Source of the DNA: Symsagittifera roscoffensis
Taxonomy: Eukaryota; Xenacoelomorpha; Acoela; Convolutidae
Length of the DNA stretch: 64,000 nucleotides
Direction of reading: 5' to 3'
NCBI RefSeq assembly: GCF_963678635.1
Contig: NC_087062.1
Coordinates: 43,290,395-43,354,394 of the forward strand
Shown: one piece after another, positions 39,109 to 49,342 of the stretch
Layout: the number at the start of each line of letters is the position of its first letter
Position numbering within the stretch: position 1 is the first letter of the stretch
Translations under genes and position numbers: made by a program
Notes under the pieces: generated by a model
What the model saw: only the letters and a program-made list of their open reading frames with translations
Database searches by the model: none
Told to the model about the DNA's origin: nothing

Positions 39109-40859
39109 TCAGGGAGATGGCATGGGTCCCGACCACATCAACGACGAGCCTCTGCCCGGGCGTCTCTCCTCTCGACTGGCACCTGTCGTCTCCGATCTCG
39201 TGTCCGATCTAGACGTGCTGGCTGTCTCTTCGATTGGGTTGACAGTTCCTATTCTTCTCCTAGGATGGATGGTCCTCCTAATCGGCGCCTCTCCCAATCG
39301 TTCCTGTACGTCTGTCCTTTGACCCGGTTCGCTGGGGCCCCGCTTTGCGCAGTTCGTGACGGCCGGGGCCGTCCCCAAGCGCGCCTCCAGGCTAGGAGGC
39401 ACAAACGTGGTAGTCACCGCGTCATTCGCTGTTCCTTCTTCCTTCAGCACTCCTGTGTCAAAGAGTTCCGCCTCTAGTTCATCCAACCGCTCTTGGAAGA
39501 CTCTATTCAACCAAGCCTGCCCTTCGATACTATCGAAGTGGATGCCGTCCGTGGTCAGTCTGGCCTGATTCATAGCTCTGAACTCATGTTCGATGTCCAT
39601 GAGGATCATTCTTCCGGCATTCCGACTTGCGAGATTCCTCAAGATGTTATTCCACCTGACGACTCCTTCGTTGTGCCTTCTTCCTGCTGCTGTCAAACTC
39701 CTCGTGTTCATTGGCACAGTGCAAACGGTCAGTACCGCGCAATTGAATTTCTGCCAGAGGGTAGTAAACAAACACACCATCATTGATTCCCATAGTGCTT
39801 CCTGTTCGTCCGAACCTCTGGAGATGTCAATCGTTCCAACCAGGATCATCACATTGGGGATCCTCCCTGGATTCATTAGTTCCACCATTCGATATAACTG
39901 GGCTATCGTCGCGCCTCCGAAGGCCATCACCGTGGTGACCCAAGAGGTCCTCAAATTCGATAGTACTCTGACCAAGCTGTCTCCCAGTATCAAATGTGAT
40001 GTCCCCAGTGGTGGTTGCTGCAGGTTTACTGCCGGGTTCCAAGTCGCTCGATTGAAGCAAGCTCTCGGATCTGTCTCCGGAACTCCCGTAAAATTATATC
40101 TCAATTGATTGTTCTTTTGTACGTCCATTACACGAGACACTTTCTTTGCTGGCATCTTCTGTTTTCTTCTCTCTGGGGCCTTCGAACTCCCCATGAGTGG
40201 CGTCACGTCACTTATCCCCTGTCTGATCACGGTCTGGGAGAGTCGTACTCTGCCCGTGTTGTCGATTGTTCCACAGGGTGCAGTCACCCCGGAACCTGGC
40301 GCATTCTTGTTGGCGACCAGTCGTCCAGCTGTCTCTATCAGCTTCCTCGCCGTTTGTTCCACGACGGGGTCACTCAAGGTGTCTCTAGGGTCCGGGATTG
40401 TCACTCGATCTGTCGCTGTCGGGAGCCGTGTCTCCGTTGTCTGACTCATTTCTCGAGGCGTCAAGAGCTCCATCGGGGACTGCCCACGAGGATTACTCCT
40501 TGCAGGTATCACTTTCTCCACGGCCGTTGTCAACGCCATCTGTTCCGATTGCTTCCCAATCCAGGCTCATTCGCCAAGTCACTCCCTGAGAGAGCCCCGT
40601 TTCTCCACCTCATCACTCTCATGTTCGGGCGGTCTAGTACTCACCTCTCTCCATATGCTGCCATCAAGAGGACTTCCGTGGGGCGGTCCCCACGGTTGTC
40701 ATGCCCCAAGATGTTGATCAGGGCGGTCAGCAACATGACTACCTCTGGGTCCTCCAGAGCGAAGTCTCAATCCATCAGCCGACGATAGATCGCATCTATC
40801 ATCGGTCCTACGTATGCCTCTGCCAGGTCCATCAATTCATCCAAGTTGAAATTATCCAT
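39109..40859 (-). pseudogene. Element B SGNH hydrolase protein
   Basis: The main frame (40539-39109, 476 codons) has an SGNH domain at ~180-360: LILGDSLVRVL with nucleophile S188, G209 in FGGAT, then G-T-I-D at 235-238 where the Asn is replaced by Ile, and D-G-I-H at 331-334. The text around it parallels element A (CFNRATW before, AWLNRVFQERLDELEAEL after). Loss of the oxyanion Asn suggests this copy would be weak or dead. In another phase an ATG at 40859 starts MDNFNLDELMDLAEAY, then two TGA codons, with clear similarity to A's N-terminus (ALINILGHD, VLLMAAYG); an indel near 40555 joins the two. The coiled coil seen in A is much shorter here. Confidence 0.75.
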
Positions 40860-40869
40860 ACTGGCCTTC

Positions 40870-41257
40870 AGATTTGATTTGATTCGATTCGATTTCAAGG
40901 TTTTGACTCAAGTGAGTAATTACATGATCAATCAAGATCTAGAAAAGAAGTCACAAATATCACACTTGTCAGTTTCACCTTAACATATATCGTTAAATTT
41001 GCTTAAAAACAGTTCAGATAAAAAGATATTTATCCTAAAATTTATTAAAATCAATCGGTCTCTAAAATTTTGGAATTCGACCTAAGATTGGACAGTCCAA
41101 ACTTTGAATCTATTCCTACGATCGTCATCCAGTTGTTCATGGTCCCTAACCCCTTCTTACCCACGATCTTAATAACCTAACACATAACATAACATAACAC
41201 ACATATCACACATTACATACAACTTAGTCTTTAGCCTAACACCCTCTCGCACGTCAC
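40870..41257 (-). other. Element B spacer between pol-macro and SGNH units
   Basis: AT-rich and non-coding, with short repeats such as GATTTGATTCGATTCGATTT and CATAACATAACATAACAC. It corresponds in position to 13100-13466 of element A. It may hold signals for expressing the downstream unit; none is demonstrable. Confidence 0.4.
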
Positions 41258-42399
41258 TCAGCCTATACTTAAGTAAAATTTCTTATGTAAATATACTTGT
41301 TTATTAGTATCAGAGAATATCACGTGTACAAGCGCGTACAATTCCCGAGGATGCAGTCGTCCTCTGTTTGGATCGTACACTGGAAGCGAGAGCTCCTTCA
41401 CGTCCATTTCCACGAGGAAGTCCCTCAGCCTCGTCAAGGACAAGACTAGGTTCTCTGGGTCCACGTGCTGCTTCTCTGTCGCCCTCGTTACCAAGAAGCA
41501 TAGGTATTTTCCCGGTATCTGCGACACCGCCGGAGGTAAGGCTGTACGCCCCCTATCCCTGGTCTTTGCTTCCAAAAAAATTCCACGTTTTTGTATTCTC
41601 TCTTAAAATCTGCCGCTAACGCTGTCCTAAAACTCATGTCGGCTGTGATTGCTATCGCACATGTTCTATTTGTGAGTATGAAATCACTGTCTGTTAGTAT
41701 TATGTTACTTGAATATTCTTTTGGTAAGTTAAAATATGACTCAACTACCCTACCTATGTCAGTTTTCTTAGGTTCTTCGCCTGTTTCTGCTTCTAAGTCT
41801 CCTGTTTCTCTTGCTATTTTTAATTTTTTTATGATCAAGTTTTCAGGGTGGGTAAGTCCTATCCCCACTCCCCGGACAAAAATATCCATCGACGTCCCCG
41901 TCGATCGCATACCGGGTATCATGTCGAGGTTAGAAGCTGGAATGAGTAGTTGTCCTTCCTGGGCAGCCCAGGAAGGATCATCTCGTTCGGTCTTGATGTG
42001 TTTCATGCTTTGACGACCTACGTCTTGAATCGTGACGCTGGTCTCCTCTGGGTCCGAGGTCATTTCGTTCAGCCACTCTAAGACACGCAGGTTCGTCAAG
42101 TCTTGTTCATATGACTGCTGTTGCTCGTCGTCAAATTCTACCTCGGGTTTCGACCGGTCGTCGACCCATTCATCATCGTGATCATCGACTATGTCAATGT
42201 CTTGTGACACAGTTTTTTCTTCTAAACCCACTACTTCTTCCACTATCTTCTTCAGATCTATCCAATCCACTACAAGGTCGTCACTGTAAGGATTGTATTT
42301 CTTTCTGGGTCTTTCCCGTCCTTCTGACGAGTCTGTATCGTGAACGGAAGATCCGGTTCCAAGTTCTTGGGAACCTCTATCTGTTCGGGATCCTGCCAA
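41258..42399 (-). pseudogene. pol: Element B acidic linker and macro-like domain, frameshifted
   Basis: Frame 42399-41488 has an acidic linker (DDHDDEWVDD, FDDEQQQSYEQDLTNL) then the first half of the macro-like domain: IILTDSDFILTNRTCAIAIT, ADMSFRTALAADFKREYKNV, F.KQRPG. A run of A near 41575 marks an indel; the second half is in the frame 41575-41258: GKYLCFLVTR, LSLTRLRDFLVEMDV, ELSLPVYDPNRGRLHPRELY and HVIFSD. The order and spacing match element A (13467-14225), including the D-P-N-R-G loop in place of the usual glycine-rich loop. Conservation in both elements shows it is a genuine Pol C-terminal domain. Confidence 0.6.
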
Positions 42400-43099
42400 T
42401 CATCCTCTGCGTAGGGTAAGGTTTCATCATCCGCTTCGATCACCTCGTTTGGATCCAGGTTCAGCGGTGTATCCGTTCCTTCCTCTACGACTTCGTTTCC
42501 ATAGTTCTTCTCCCTGGTGCCCTTCTCGTTGACCTCACAAGCAGGATCCATCATTAGATAATCCCCTTCTTCCATGTCTTACACCAGTCTTCTGTCGACG
42601 GATTGTGTGGCTTGATGTTCTCATAGTGGGCGGCTCGGCCAGTACTCAGTCTATAAAAGCGTCCCTCCTGGTGCACCTCTGTAATCGTGAAGGGTCCCCT
42701 CCACTTTTTTAGGAGCTTTTTTGTCCCTTTCGGTGGTATAACGTTCTGAAATACCCATACGTAGTCTCCCACCGAGTAAGCTTTCGCCCCAGCTGCTATC
42801 TTGTCAAATTTTTTCCTCTGCCTTGCCTGTGCTTGCTGAGTATTTCGTCTACACAAATCGTTCAACTGCTGTTGGCGTCTGATCACATCCCTCACGTAGA
42901 ACTGTGGGGACGTTTTCTTTCCCTCGTACTCTGGGTAGAAGAAGGTTAAGGGTAAAGATTTCTCGTGTCCAGTTAGCATCATGTGTGGACTGACTCCGGT
43001 GGTGGAGTGTTGCGTGCTGTTATATTCCCCCATCACCTGCGGAAGGTATCTGTCCCAATCGGTCATGTACCTGGAACAAGATACTCTCAGCATCGACAC
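42270..43099 (-). pseudogene. pol: Element B integrase C-terminal region
   Basis: 43099-42554 encodes SMLRVSCSRYMTDWDRYL, YNSTQHSTTGVSPHMMLTG, PLTFFYPEYEGKKTSP, the helix LNDLCRRNTQQAQARQRKKF and the SH3-like strands VGDYVWVFQNVIPPKGTKK and RAAHYENIKPHNP. An indel near 42575 shifts to the frame 42575-42270, which continues DYLMMDPACEVNEKGTREK and an acidic linker. Unlike element A there is a single copy of this region, which shows that the triplication in A is secondary. Confidence 0.75.
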
Positions 43100-43330
43100 T
43101 TACGTCCTATTCTGTCTTTCCACTAAGCCATTCGTCTGATGGGGGTATGTCGCGGAGGGAGCCTGAGCAACTTATGAGCGTCTCATAAGCTCTTTCGTAA
43201 GCTCTCCTACGAAAGCTGTTCCATTATCCGATTGAAACGTCATCGGACAACCATGTCTCGCTATCCACGTATTGATCAGGTGGTCGCATCACGTATTGAT
43301 CAGGTGGTCGCAGGTGGTCGCATGAATCCT
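43100..43330 (-). pseudogene. pol: Element B integrase core remnant with deletion
   Basis: A frame with two stops keeps SDNGTAFVGELTKEL and TNGLVERQNR, the second Asp and the Glu with 35 positions between (D,D35E). The segment from the zinc-finger Cys pair through the first catalytic Asp, present in element A, is missing: VYQRI is joined directly to HATTCDHLINT. At the join the sequence CACGTATTGATCAGGTGGTC is duplicated in tandem (43268-43320). Confidence 0.65.
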
Positions 43331-44767
43331 CTGATATACTTTGTCGATCCCCTGATGGCCCATCTGATCATGTGACCTGAAAAACAGTTCTGTCTGATAG
43401 AGTTGCGGTAACACTATCGCGTTATACTTGTATAGGACTCTGTCTTCCTCTCTTCTTTTGCAAGCCACAATCCCGTCCTTGTTCGAATATAACCTCCCTT
43501 CCCTCTGCGTGAAATACTGTCTCAAAATGCGATAACTATCTTCCTCGAGGTCCCCTTTATCCGGAGAACCATTCTCGATCCACCTTTTCAGGTTGCTTGT
43601 CATGCGATCATTTCTCTGCGCCCTTAGAAGATCCGAGAGTCTGTATCTCGCCTTTAAGTTCGTCTTCATGACCCTCATCTGACTATTCAGCTCGTTGTGC
43701 TGGTGTGTGTCTTCTCCCATCTTAACGCACCCAAACTTCGCGAACGGCTGTGTTTCTTGTTTAAACGGCTGAAGATCAGTACTGACTACCTCTTTCTGCG
43801 GCAACAGACTTATCGAATGTTTCGATACCGCTATTGTCTCCAAATCATCCGCTGCGTTGTCAAAGACTCTTTCGCTTGGTATAAGGTAGCGATCGCTGTC
43901 AGGATCCTGGTACACCTCTCTGTCCAGATCCTTTGCCCGAGTTTCCACTAGTAGTGTGTGGATCGCTAGTTCGGACAGTTCTGATCCCGAGCTCGAGTTC
44001 CTGTCTGAATAGGTGTCCATTCCTGAGTTTCGGGAATTGTCATCTGTTGAAGAGGTTGTGATGGAGTCTGCACGCTCCTCCAGATCATGTCTGTGCCATC
44101 TTCGCATCCATCTGAACTCCCCGGACAACACCTTGATCTCTAGATCCTGTTTCTTATCAGGAATTTTTTCATCTATCTCAGACTCCCCGGACAAATTTTC
44201 TTGTCCCGGGTGTTGATCTTGTGCTCGCTGACTCTTCCCATCGTTCATCTCCCCGGACAAACAGTCTTGCAGCAGGTTTTGTTCTATCTTCTCACCTTCA
44301 TCCTGGTCCACGAAGGTAACGGTTTTCCTTCGCGTACTGCTTCCCTTTTCTTTCCGTCCATAAGAAGTACTGGTTAAAATCTCGTGAGGTATTGAGGATA
44401 CTAGTTGCTGAACTATTGTCCTACAATCCCTCTCGTTCTTTTCGTGTTGTCGTCTGGACGGCATGACCTTCACTTTCTCACTGACTGTAATCGATGCGAC
44501 TGCTGCTGTCCATTCGGGGTCATCTCTGGTCACTTCTCTTTCTAACAATCCACCCAGCATCCGCATCACTTGCGGTGTTACCTGCACCGTTTTATCCAAC
44601 AATGAGAGGCTGTTTATGTTCATGCGAGAGAGTTCTTGCCGGACCAGATTCGAGCGCAGCAACAGATCCAAGGGGACCGGGTCCTCCTTGGATAGGATCT
44701 TTATCTCGGCTGCTTTCTCTACAGGTAACACAGGATGCCCTGGAATTGGATGTCCAGATTTATCCAA
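43289..44767 (-). CDS. pol: Element B RNase H-integrase linker and part of integrase finger
   Basis: 492 codons continuing the RNase H frame after a TAA near 44797. Long charged linker with NLSGESEIDEKIPDK near 195-210, then the conserved KARYRLSDLLRAQRNDRM, KGDLEEDSYRILRQY and the two His of SHDQMGH near the end. The counterpart in element A is shorter (409 codons). The frame runs into the deletion junction described at 43100-43330. Confidence 0.7.
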   Translation of the reverse strand: MDKSGHPIPGHPVLPVEKAAEIKILSKEDPVPLDLLLRSNLVRQELSRMNINSLSLLDKTVQVTPQVMRMLGGLLEREVTRDDPEWTAAVASITVSEKVKVMPSRRQHEKNERDCRTIVQQLVSSIPHEILTSTSYGRKEKGSSTRRKTVTFVDQDEGEKIEQNLLQDCLSGEMNDGKSQRAQDQHPGQENLSGESEIDEKIPDKKQDLEIKVLSGEFRWMRRWHRHDLEERADSITTSSTDDNSRNSGMDTYSDRNSSSGSELSELAIHTLLVETRAKDLDREVYQDPDSDRYLIPSERVFDNAADDLETIAVSKHSISLLPQKEVVSTDLQPFKQETQPFAKFGCVKMGEDTHQHNELNSQMRVMKTNLKARYRLSDLLRAQRNDRMTSNLKRWIENGSPDKGDLEEDSYRILRQYFTQREGRLYSNKDGIVACKRREEDRVLYKYNAIVLPQLYQTELFFRSHDQMGHQGIDKVYQRIHATTCDHLINT

Positions 44768-44769
44768 CC

Positions 44770-45487
44770 ATCTCGTTAAGGGAAGCGCTTCATAAGTTTA
44801 TCTGTCCAGAAACGAAAATCCTTCCTTTATTTCTGCCTGATTGGCTTGCTTCTGCTCCAATCTTTCATAGAACTCAGTTTTCTTGCTGCGGCTATCAGCA
44901 TTTTGGTGTTTATCACGCATCTTGTGTTCGATTATCATATGGTAGCCATCCAATTTTACTATCTATCTACCAATATAACTCTGATCCATCGAGTAGGTCT
45001 TCAACCAGGATAACGCTCTGTTGTCCACGCGTAACTTGAAGGGAGCGCTCCCCAAGTATGCACGGTACTTTTCCACGAAAGTGATTACTGCAAACATTTC
45101 TGCTTTTGGTGCGCCATATTTCATCTCTGTGTCACTCAAGACCTTGCTGCCGTATGCAATGGGACGGAGAACCGTTCTTCCATTCCATTCTTGCTCTTCA
45201 TGCAATATTCCTGAGATGGCTACTACCGATGCGTCTGTATCAAGAACATACATGCCCTTTTCTGTAGGCATGCTTAGCACTGGCGCTTCGCACAGTTCCC
45301 GCTTTATGTTCTCGAAGTCAACTTGTGCTTCATCGTTCCATTCGAACTTTTTCCCTTTGTTGCGCATCAGCTTCTGCATCGGATACACCTTGTCCGCATA
45401 TCCTTTTATGAACTCCCGGTAGTAATTGGCAAATCCTAGGAAGCTCAGGAGCTGTGTGTCCGTTCTGGGAGCCTTCCATGTCAACAC
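44770..45487 (-). pseudogene. pol: Element B RNase H
   Basis: FLGFANYYREFIKGYADKVY, VLDTDASVVAISGIL, PKAEMFAVITF, RVDNRALSWLKTYSMDQ give the RNase H residues. A TAG at 44963-44965 replaces a Trp codon (element A: YIGRWIVRLDGY); the frame goes on with HQNADS and KKTEFYERLEQ and a second stop (TAA near 44797). Close to element A at protein level. Confidence 0.8.
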
Positions 45488-46733
45488 TGCTTCTACTGCT
45501 TCTACTGCTCACACTATGCCTGTCCACCATTCTTCCCAGGTACTTGATTGAATCCCTAAGGATTTCACATTTCGATGGTTTGCACTTCAAGCCTGTTCTT
45601 TTCATGCATCCAAAGACCTCATCGAGCCTATCAATGTGGTCCTCCAGGGTTGGTGTCGCTATGACTACATCATCCACGTAACACACGAGATTCCCGTACT
45701 TCTTGGTCACTCTGGTCAACGCCTGAGCCATCAGTCTTTGAAAAGTGGCCGTTGCATTGCACAAGCCGAAGGGCATCCTCTTCCACTGGTACAATCCAAA
45801 TTCGCACGCAAATCCGGTTTTCTCTCTATCCTTCTTCCGCAGAGGGACCTGCCAGAAGGCAGAACCCAAGTCCAATGTGGTGAAGAACTTGGCATCACCA
45901 AGCTTAGAGAGGCTCTCGTCTATTCGCGGTATCGGGTACGCATCCTTTATCGTTACCGCGTTCAAGTAACGAAAGTCGCAACAAAACCTAAGCTGTCCCC
46001 CTTTCTTTTTCGCCATTACTACCCCGCAAGCCCATGGCGATTTCGAGGGTTCTATCATATCGTATTCAAGTAACATTTCTATTTCCGCTCGGCACGCTTC
46101 CGACTTGTGTGGCGTCATTCGTCTTGCGCCTTCCCTATGGGGAACGGCGCCCTCTTCAAGTTCGATTTCGTGTTCGACGAAATTACAGCAACCTATATCC
46201 GCTTTATGTTTTGAAAATACATCTGCGTTCCGATTTAAAACGTCCCGCATTTTTTCGAAATCTCCCTCACCTATTTTCCCTTTTAAATGTTCTATCTCTG
46301 GCAAAACCGGTTTGTCAGATTCTAGTTCATATGACGAGGGGCGTTCCGGAAAATTCGAGCAGCTTGATAAGCCGTCGTCCGTTTCGGATTTCATTGAAAA
46401 CAGTTTATGAATAGATTTTAATTCGTTAATCTTCTTTAAATTTTTATCTTTATTGGCATGATAAGGACAGTCTTTCACACTATGTTTCTTCAAGTTTTGT
46501 GTCTCCTCATAGTCGGTCCTCATCAGCAAAGCGTAACCAAGCTTCTTTCCACGCTGGATTGCAACCGTGGTGTCCAGTGTGTTCAAAAACACACTGACAC
46601 CCAGTCCGTTTCGCGTTACCGAGAAGCTCCGGCATTCAATCACCGAACTCTGACTGTTTGAATTCGGTACTAAACAAACCTGTTTACTATCGCTTAACGA
46701 ATTTAAATTTCTCATTCTAAAAATTGCCACCAC
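45330..46733 (-). pseudogene. pol: Element B reverse transcriptase
   Basis: 467 codons: ADIGCCNFVEHEIELEEGAV, MTPHKSEACRAEIE, QLRFCCDFRYLNAV, TLDLGSAFWQVPL, QWKRMPFGLCNATATFQRLM, the active-site YVDDVVI and LGRMVDRH. All RT blocks are intact in one frame, unlike in element A. After LGRMVDRH a small tandem duplication (TTCTACTGC repeated, near 45490) shifts the frame, so the last ~55 codons are out of phase. The start is arbitrary: the same frame is open further upstream with stops toward the protease. Confidence 0.85.
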
Positions 46734-46881
46734 AACTTGTCCTGGCTGTAGTTTTACTTATCTATCTATCAAAATTGGTAGCTTGTTTTCGTCTGTTATA
46801 ATCCTATTAATTGGTTTCTTAAAATACTTCCGGTCCGGGTTTCTAATCCTTATCAGACTGTTGTTCAAGTCAATCTTCACG

Positions 46882-47532
46882 TCAAAATTCCTGACAAAAT
46901 CTCAGCCCAAGATGAATTGGTCGGCGTCGTCCAAATTCTCTACCACCAGGAAGCTCATCCAAAGATCCCGTCCTCCCATGTGGAGGACCGTTGTTGGTGT
47001 TCTTCCGGCTACGTAAATAGCTCCTCGATTGGCGGCGGCCAGTCGGAGATTCGTTGGAATTAGATCCTCCCTCATGAAGCCCAATCTTTCCCAAGTTTTT
47101 ATCGGCATCACACTCACTACGGCTCCTGTGTCCAGAAGCCCTGTGACTCCGATTTTCGTTCCGTACATCTGCTTCATACCCAATGTGTACTGCATCTTGT
47201 TCCATCATGGCGTCATGGCCTATCCTGCGGACCTTGAGTTCCTCCTCACCCAAATAAATCTGCCCCATTTGGTCATCATCTGTTGTTACATAAGTCCTAG
47301 TGTAGATACTGATTCCATCCACGTTCAGCATCACTTGATACGGCCCATAGACCTCCAGGTAGCGTCCATGAAGTTTCTTCATGCTAGAGCCACCCGTTGT
47401 TAGTAGTGCTCGCACAGCTCTCGACTCAGTGCGTGGCTCCACCTGCCTCAGATAATCTGCATATGTGTCCAAATGCATCAAAGTGAACTCGGATGGTTCA
47501 CTCAGATTTCTGATTACCTGATGTCCAGCCAC
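46882..47532 (-). pseudogene. pol: Element B aspartic protease region
   Basis: Two phases overlap here. The first (47532-47200) has HLDTYADYLRQVEPRTES, GPYQVMLNVDGISIYTR, matching Gag-PR of element A. The second (47195-46902) has the retropepsin start L-L-D-T-G-A with SVMPIKTWERLGF and the late QFILG, then TGA in place of the Arg of G-R-D-F. An indel near 47200 joins them. The catalytic D-T-G is intact. Confidence 0.75.
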
Positions 47533-47626
47533 TGAGATTATCGACTATATCTTGCTTCCTTGTGGCACCATGCCGAACCTCTGACCGGACATCACATTAA
47601 GTTTCATGCTCAAACTGCTTTGTGCC

Positions 47627-47841
47627 TTAGTCTCCTCGACCTGTTGCTTCGAAGGTATTCAGTTGCTCCTGTAGTTTCTCATTCTCCAGTTCAAGTTTCA
47701 CTTTTTGTTCGATCTCTTTCGTCACCAGTTCCTGCTGCACTCTATTTAGAACATCCCCTCGCGGCTGCCCTATAATCAATCTTGAAGTCATTGGCCGCAG
47801 TTGCTGGTTCCGGTTACGTGTCTCTTCTGTTACCGCTTGCA
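47627..47841 (-). CDS. gag: Element B Gag C-terminal spacer, partial
   Basis: The frame emerges from the gap and encodes VLNRVQQELVTKEIEQKVKL and a helical stretch, matching AITKVKQDLAAKEIEQRLKQ of element A Gag (near residue 505). Capsid and zinc knuckles must lie in the gap or beyond. Confidence 0.6.
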
Positions 47842-48041
47842 NNNNNNNNNNNNNNNNNNNNNNNNNNNNNNNNNNNNNNNNNNNNNNNNNNNNNNNNNNN
47901 NNNNNNNNNNNNNNNNNNNNNNNNNNNNNNNNNNNNNNNNNNNNNNNNNNNNNNNNNNNNNNNNNNNNNNNNNNNNNNNNNNNNNNNNNNNNNNNNNNNN
48001 NNNNNNNNNNNNNNNNNNNNNNNNNNNNNNNNNNNNNNNNN
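47842..48041. other. Assembly gap (200 N)
   Basis: Exactly 200 N, which looks like a fixed-size scaffolding gap. The 5' part of element B, including capsid, zinc knuckles and 5' LTR, is missing here. Sequence right of the gap shows no element B similarity. Confidence 0.95.
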
Positions 48042-49262
48042 GCCAAAAAAGGCGTTTTAACGCAATTTTTGGAAAATTTGACATAACTGTTAGATTCAGA
48101 AAAATTTCTATTTTAGAATAGTAAACCTTCTATCTCGGAATAGTACAAAGGGGAGAGTTTTTGGGTCGGCATGGGGTCGAATCCTTGCAGAAAGAGGAGT
48201 TCGTAGCCCCACCTCCCCCCTTATTCTTAATCCGGTATTGATTGGTAGTATGATAAAATATTTCTATAGGGGAGTTTTTGGTGTTTAGAACCTTCTGCTC
48301 TACGCGCAAAATAATTCAGTTTTTTTGTCCCAAACAACACTTTTCGTTAATCGAGCAACTGGCAACTCCAAACATTTGACATGATTCCAGTGCTTTGCTT
48401 TGTTCCATTTCGCACTAGGAAGTTTCGTATGATGAAAGGTTTGAGTTGATTAAATATTTGACCTTTAAAAGCATCTTTATTTGAAGTTCTTGACTTGTAT
48501 TAATTAAAGCATGATTGTCCTTATGGCTGAAGGGTCTCTTTTGTTCAGGAAAGGGCAAGGTAGTTCTAAAGATTGACTTCAAACCATGAACTCAATCAAA
48601 GCTGATTCGAAGTAAACACACAGTTCCGGTTTCATCGAGTCACTCGTCTGATAAACGTCACACAGTCCAATTTTTCTTAAGATCGTGCTTTTGGCAACTT
48701 TATTTTGAATTTAAAATTTCTAAATTTCTCTAAAAAATGAAATCGGCGAAATGTAGAGATTACCAGTCGGATTGGTCTGATTATTACGTAGCTATTGTGC
48801 TGGCTGGAGTGTACTCAATATGTCCAAGCATCCAGTGAGTACAACTCATTATTCAGATTTCCAAGAAAGCTGGCCAAAACACCATCCTAATGGCGTAGGT
48901 ATTCGACCCCCTGCCTACCCAAAGGGTCATCCCTTTGGTACTTTTTAGGAAATCCATTTTTGGTCGACCGACCTTAAAAACTTTTTTAAAGGCGCTAATT
49001 TTGAGGGGGAGCGCACGCCAAAAAAAAAACATTTTTTTTGTCAAAATTTTCCAAAAAGTGCCCAAAAACGGCTTTTTTGACCTGTTTGTTTTTCAAAAAT
49101 TTGCCTGCGGCGTAAAAGTTTTGGCCCAAACAGCGTCTTTTTACTGCTTTACAGGAGCCCGGAAAAACAATTTGGTCGACCTAAAACAAAAAGTCAAAAT
49201 TTTCAAAATTTTTTCGAAAATCCGCCCCCACCCCCCCTCGAGAAAATCCTGGATCCGCCCCT
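48042..49262. repeat. Unclassified repeat upstream of the transporter exon
   Basis: No gene supported. 48890-49262 carries GGTATTCGACCCCCTGCC, CAAAGGGT.ATCCCTTTG, TTTTGAGGGGGAGCGCACGCC and, at its end, GGATCCGCCCCT. A second copy in the same orientation lies at 51010-51350, and 48042-48230 has related pieces. The class is unknown. It lies in the intron upstream of the 49343 splice acceptor. Confidence 0.55.
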
Positions 49263-49342
49263 CTTTTCATGGAATCTACCAAAAAAGTTAATAAATACAA
49301 TCAGTTACGTAAAATGAACTTAAAGTTTTTTTTCGTGTTTAG

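Larger units (their letters stand above)
31560..47841 (-). mobile_element. Element B: related giant Ty3/gypsy-type element, 5' end missing
   Basis: On the minus strand: partial gag (47841-47627), protease (47532-46882), RT (46733-45330), RNase H (45487-44770), linker and integrase finger (44767-43289), integrase remains and C-terminus (43290-42554), acidic linker and macro-like domain (42575-41258), spacer, SGNH unit (40859-39109), a ~6-kb block of unidentified frames (39087-33252), conserved terminal protein (33258-32710), 3' UTR, polypurine tract and 212 bp of 3' LTR. It shares gene order with element A but is clearly diverged in protein sequence. Many stops and frameshifts. The assembly gap removes the start. 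Confidence 0.8.

Noticed and set aside
47627..48121. Frames that run through the N block
   Set aside because: They exist only because N codons are not read as stops.
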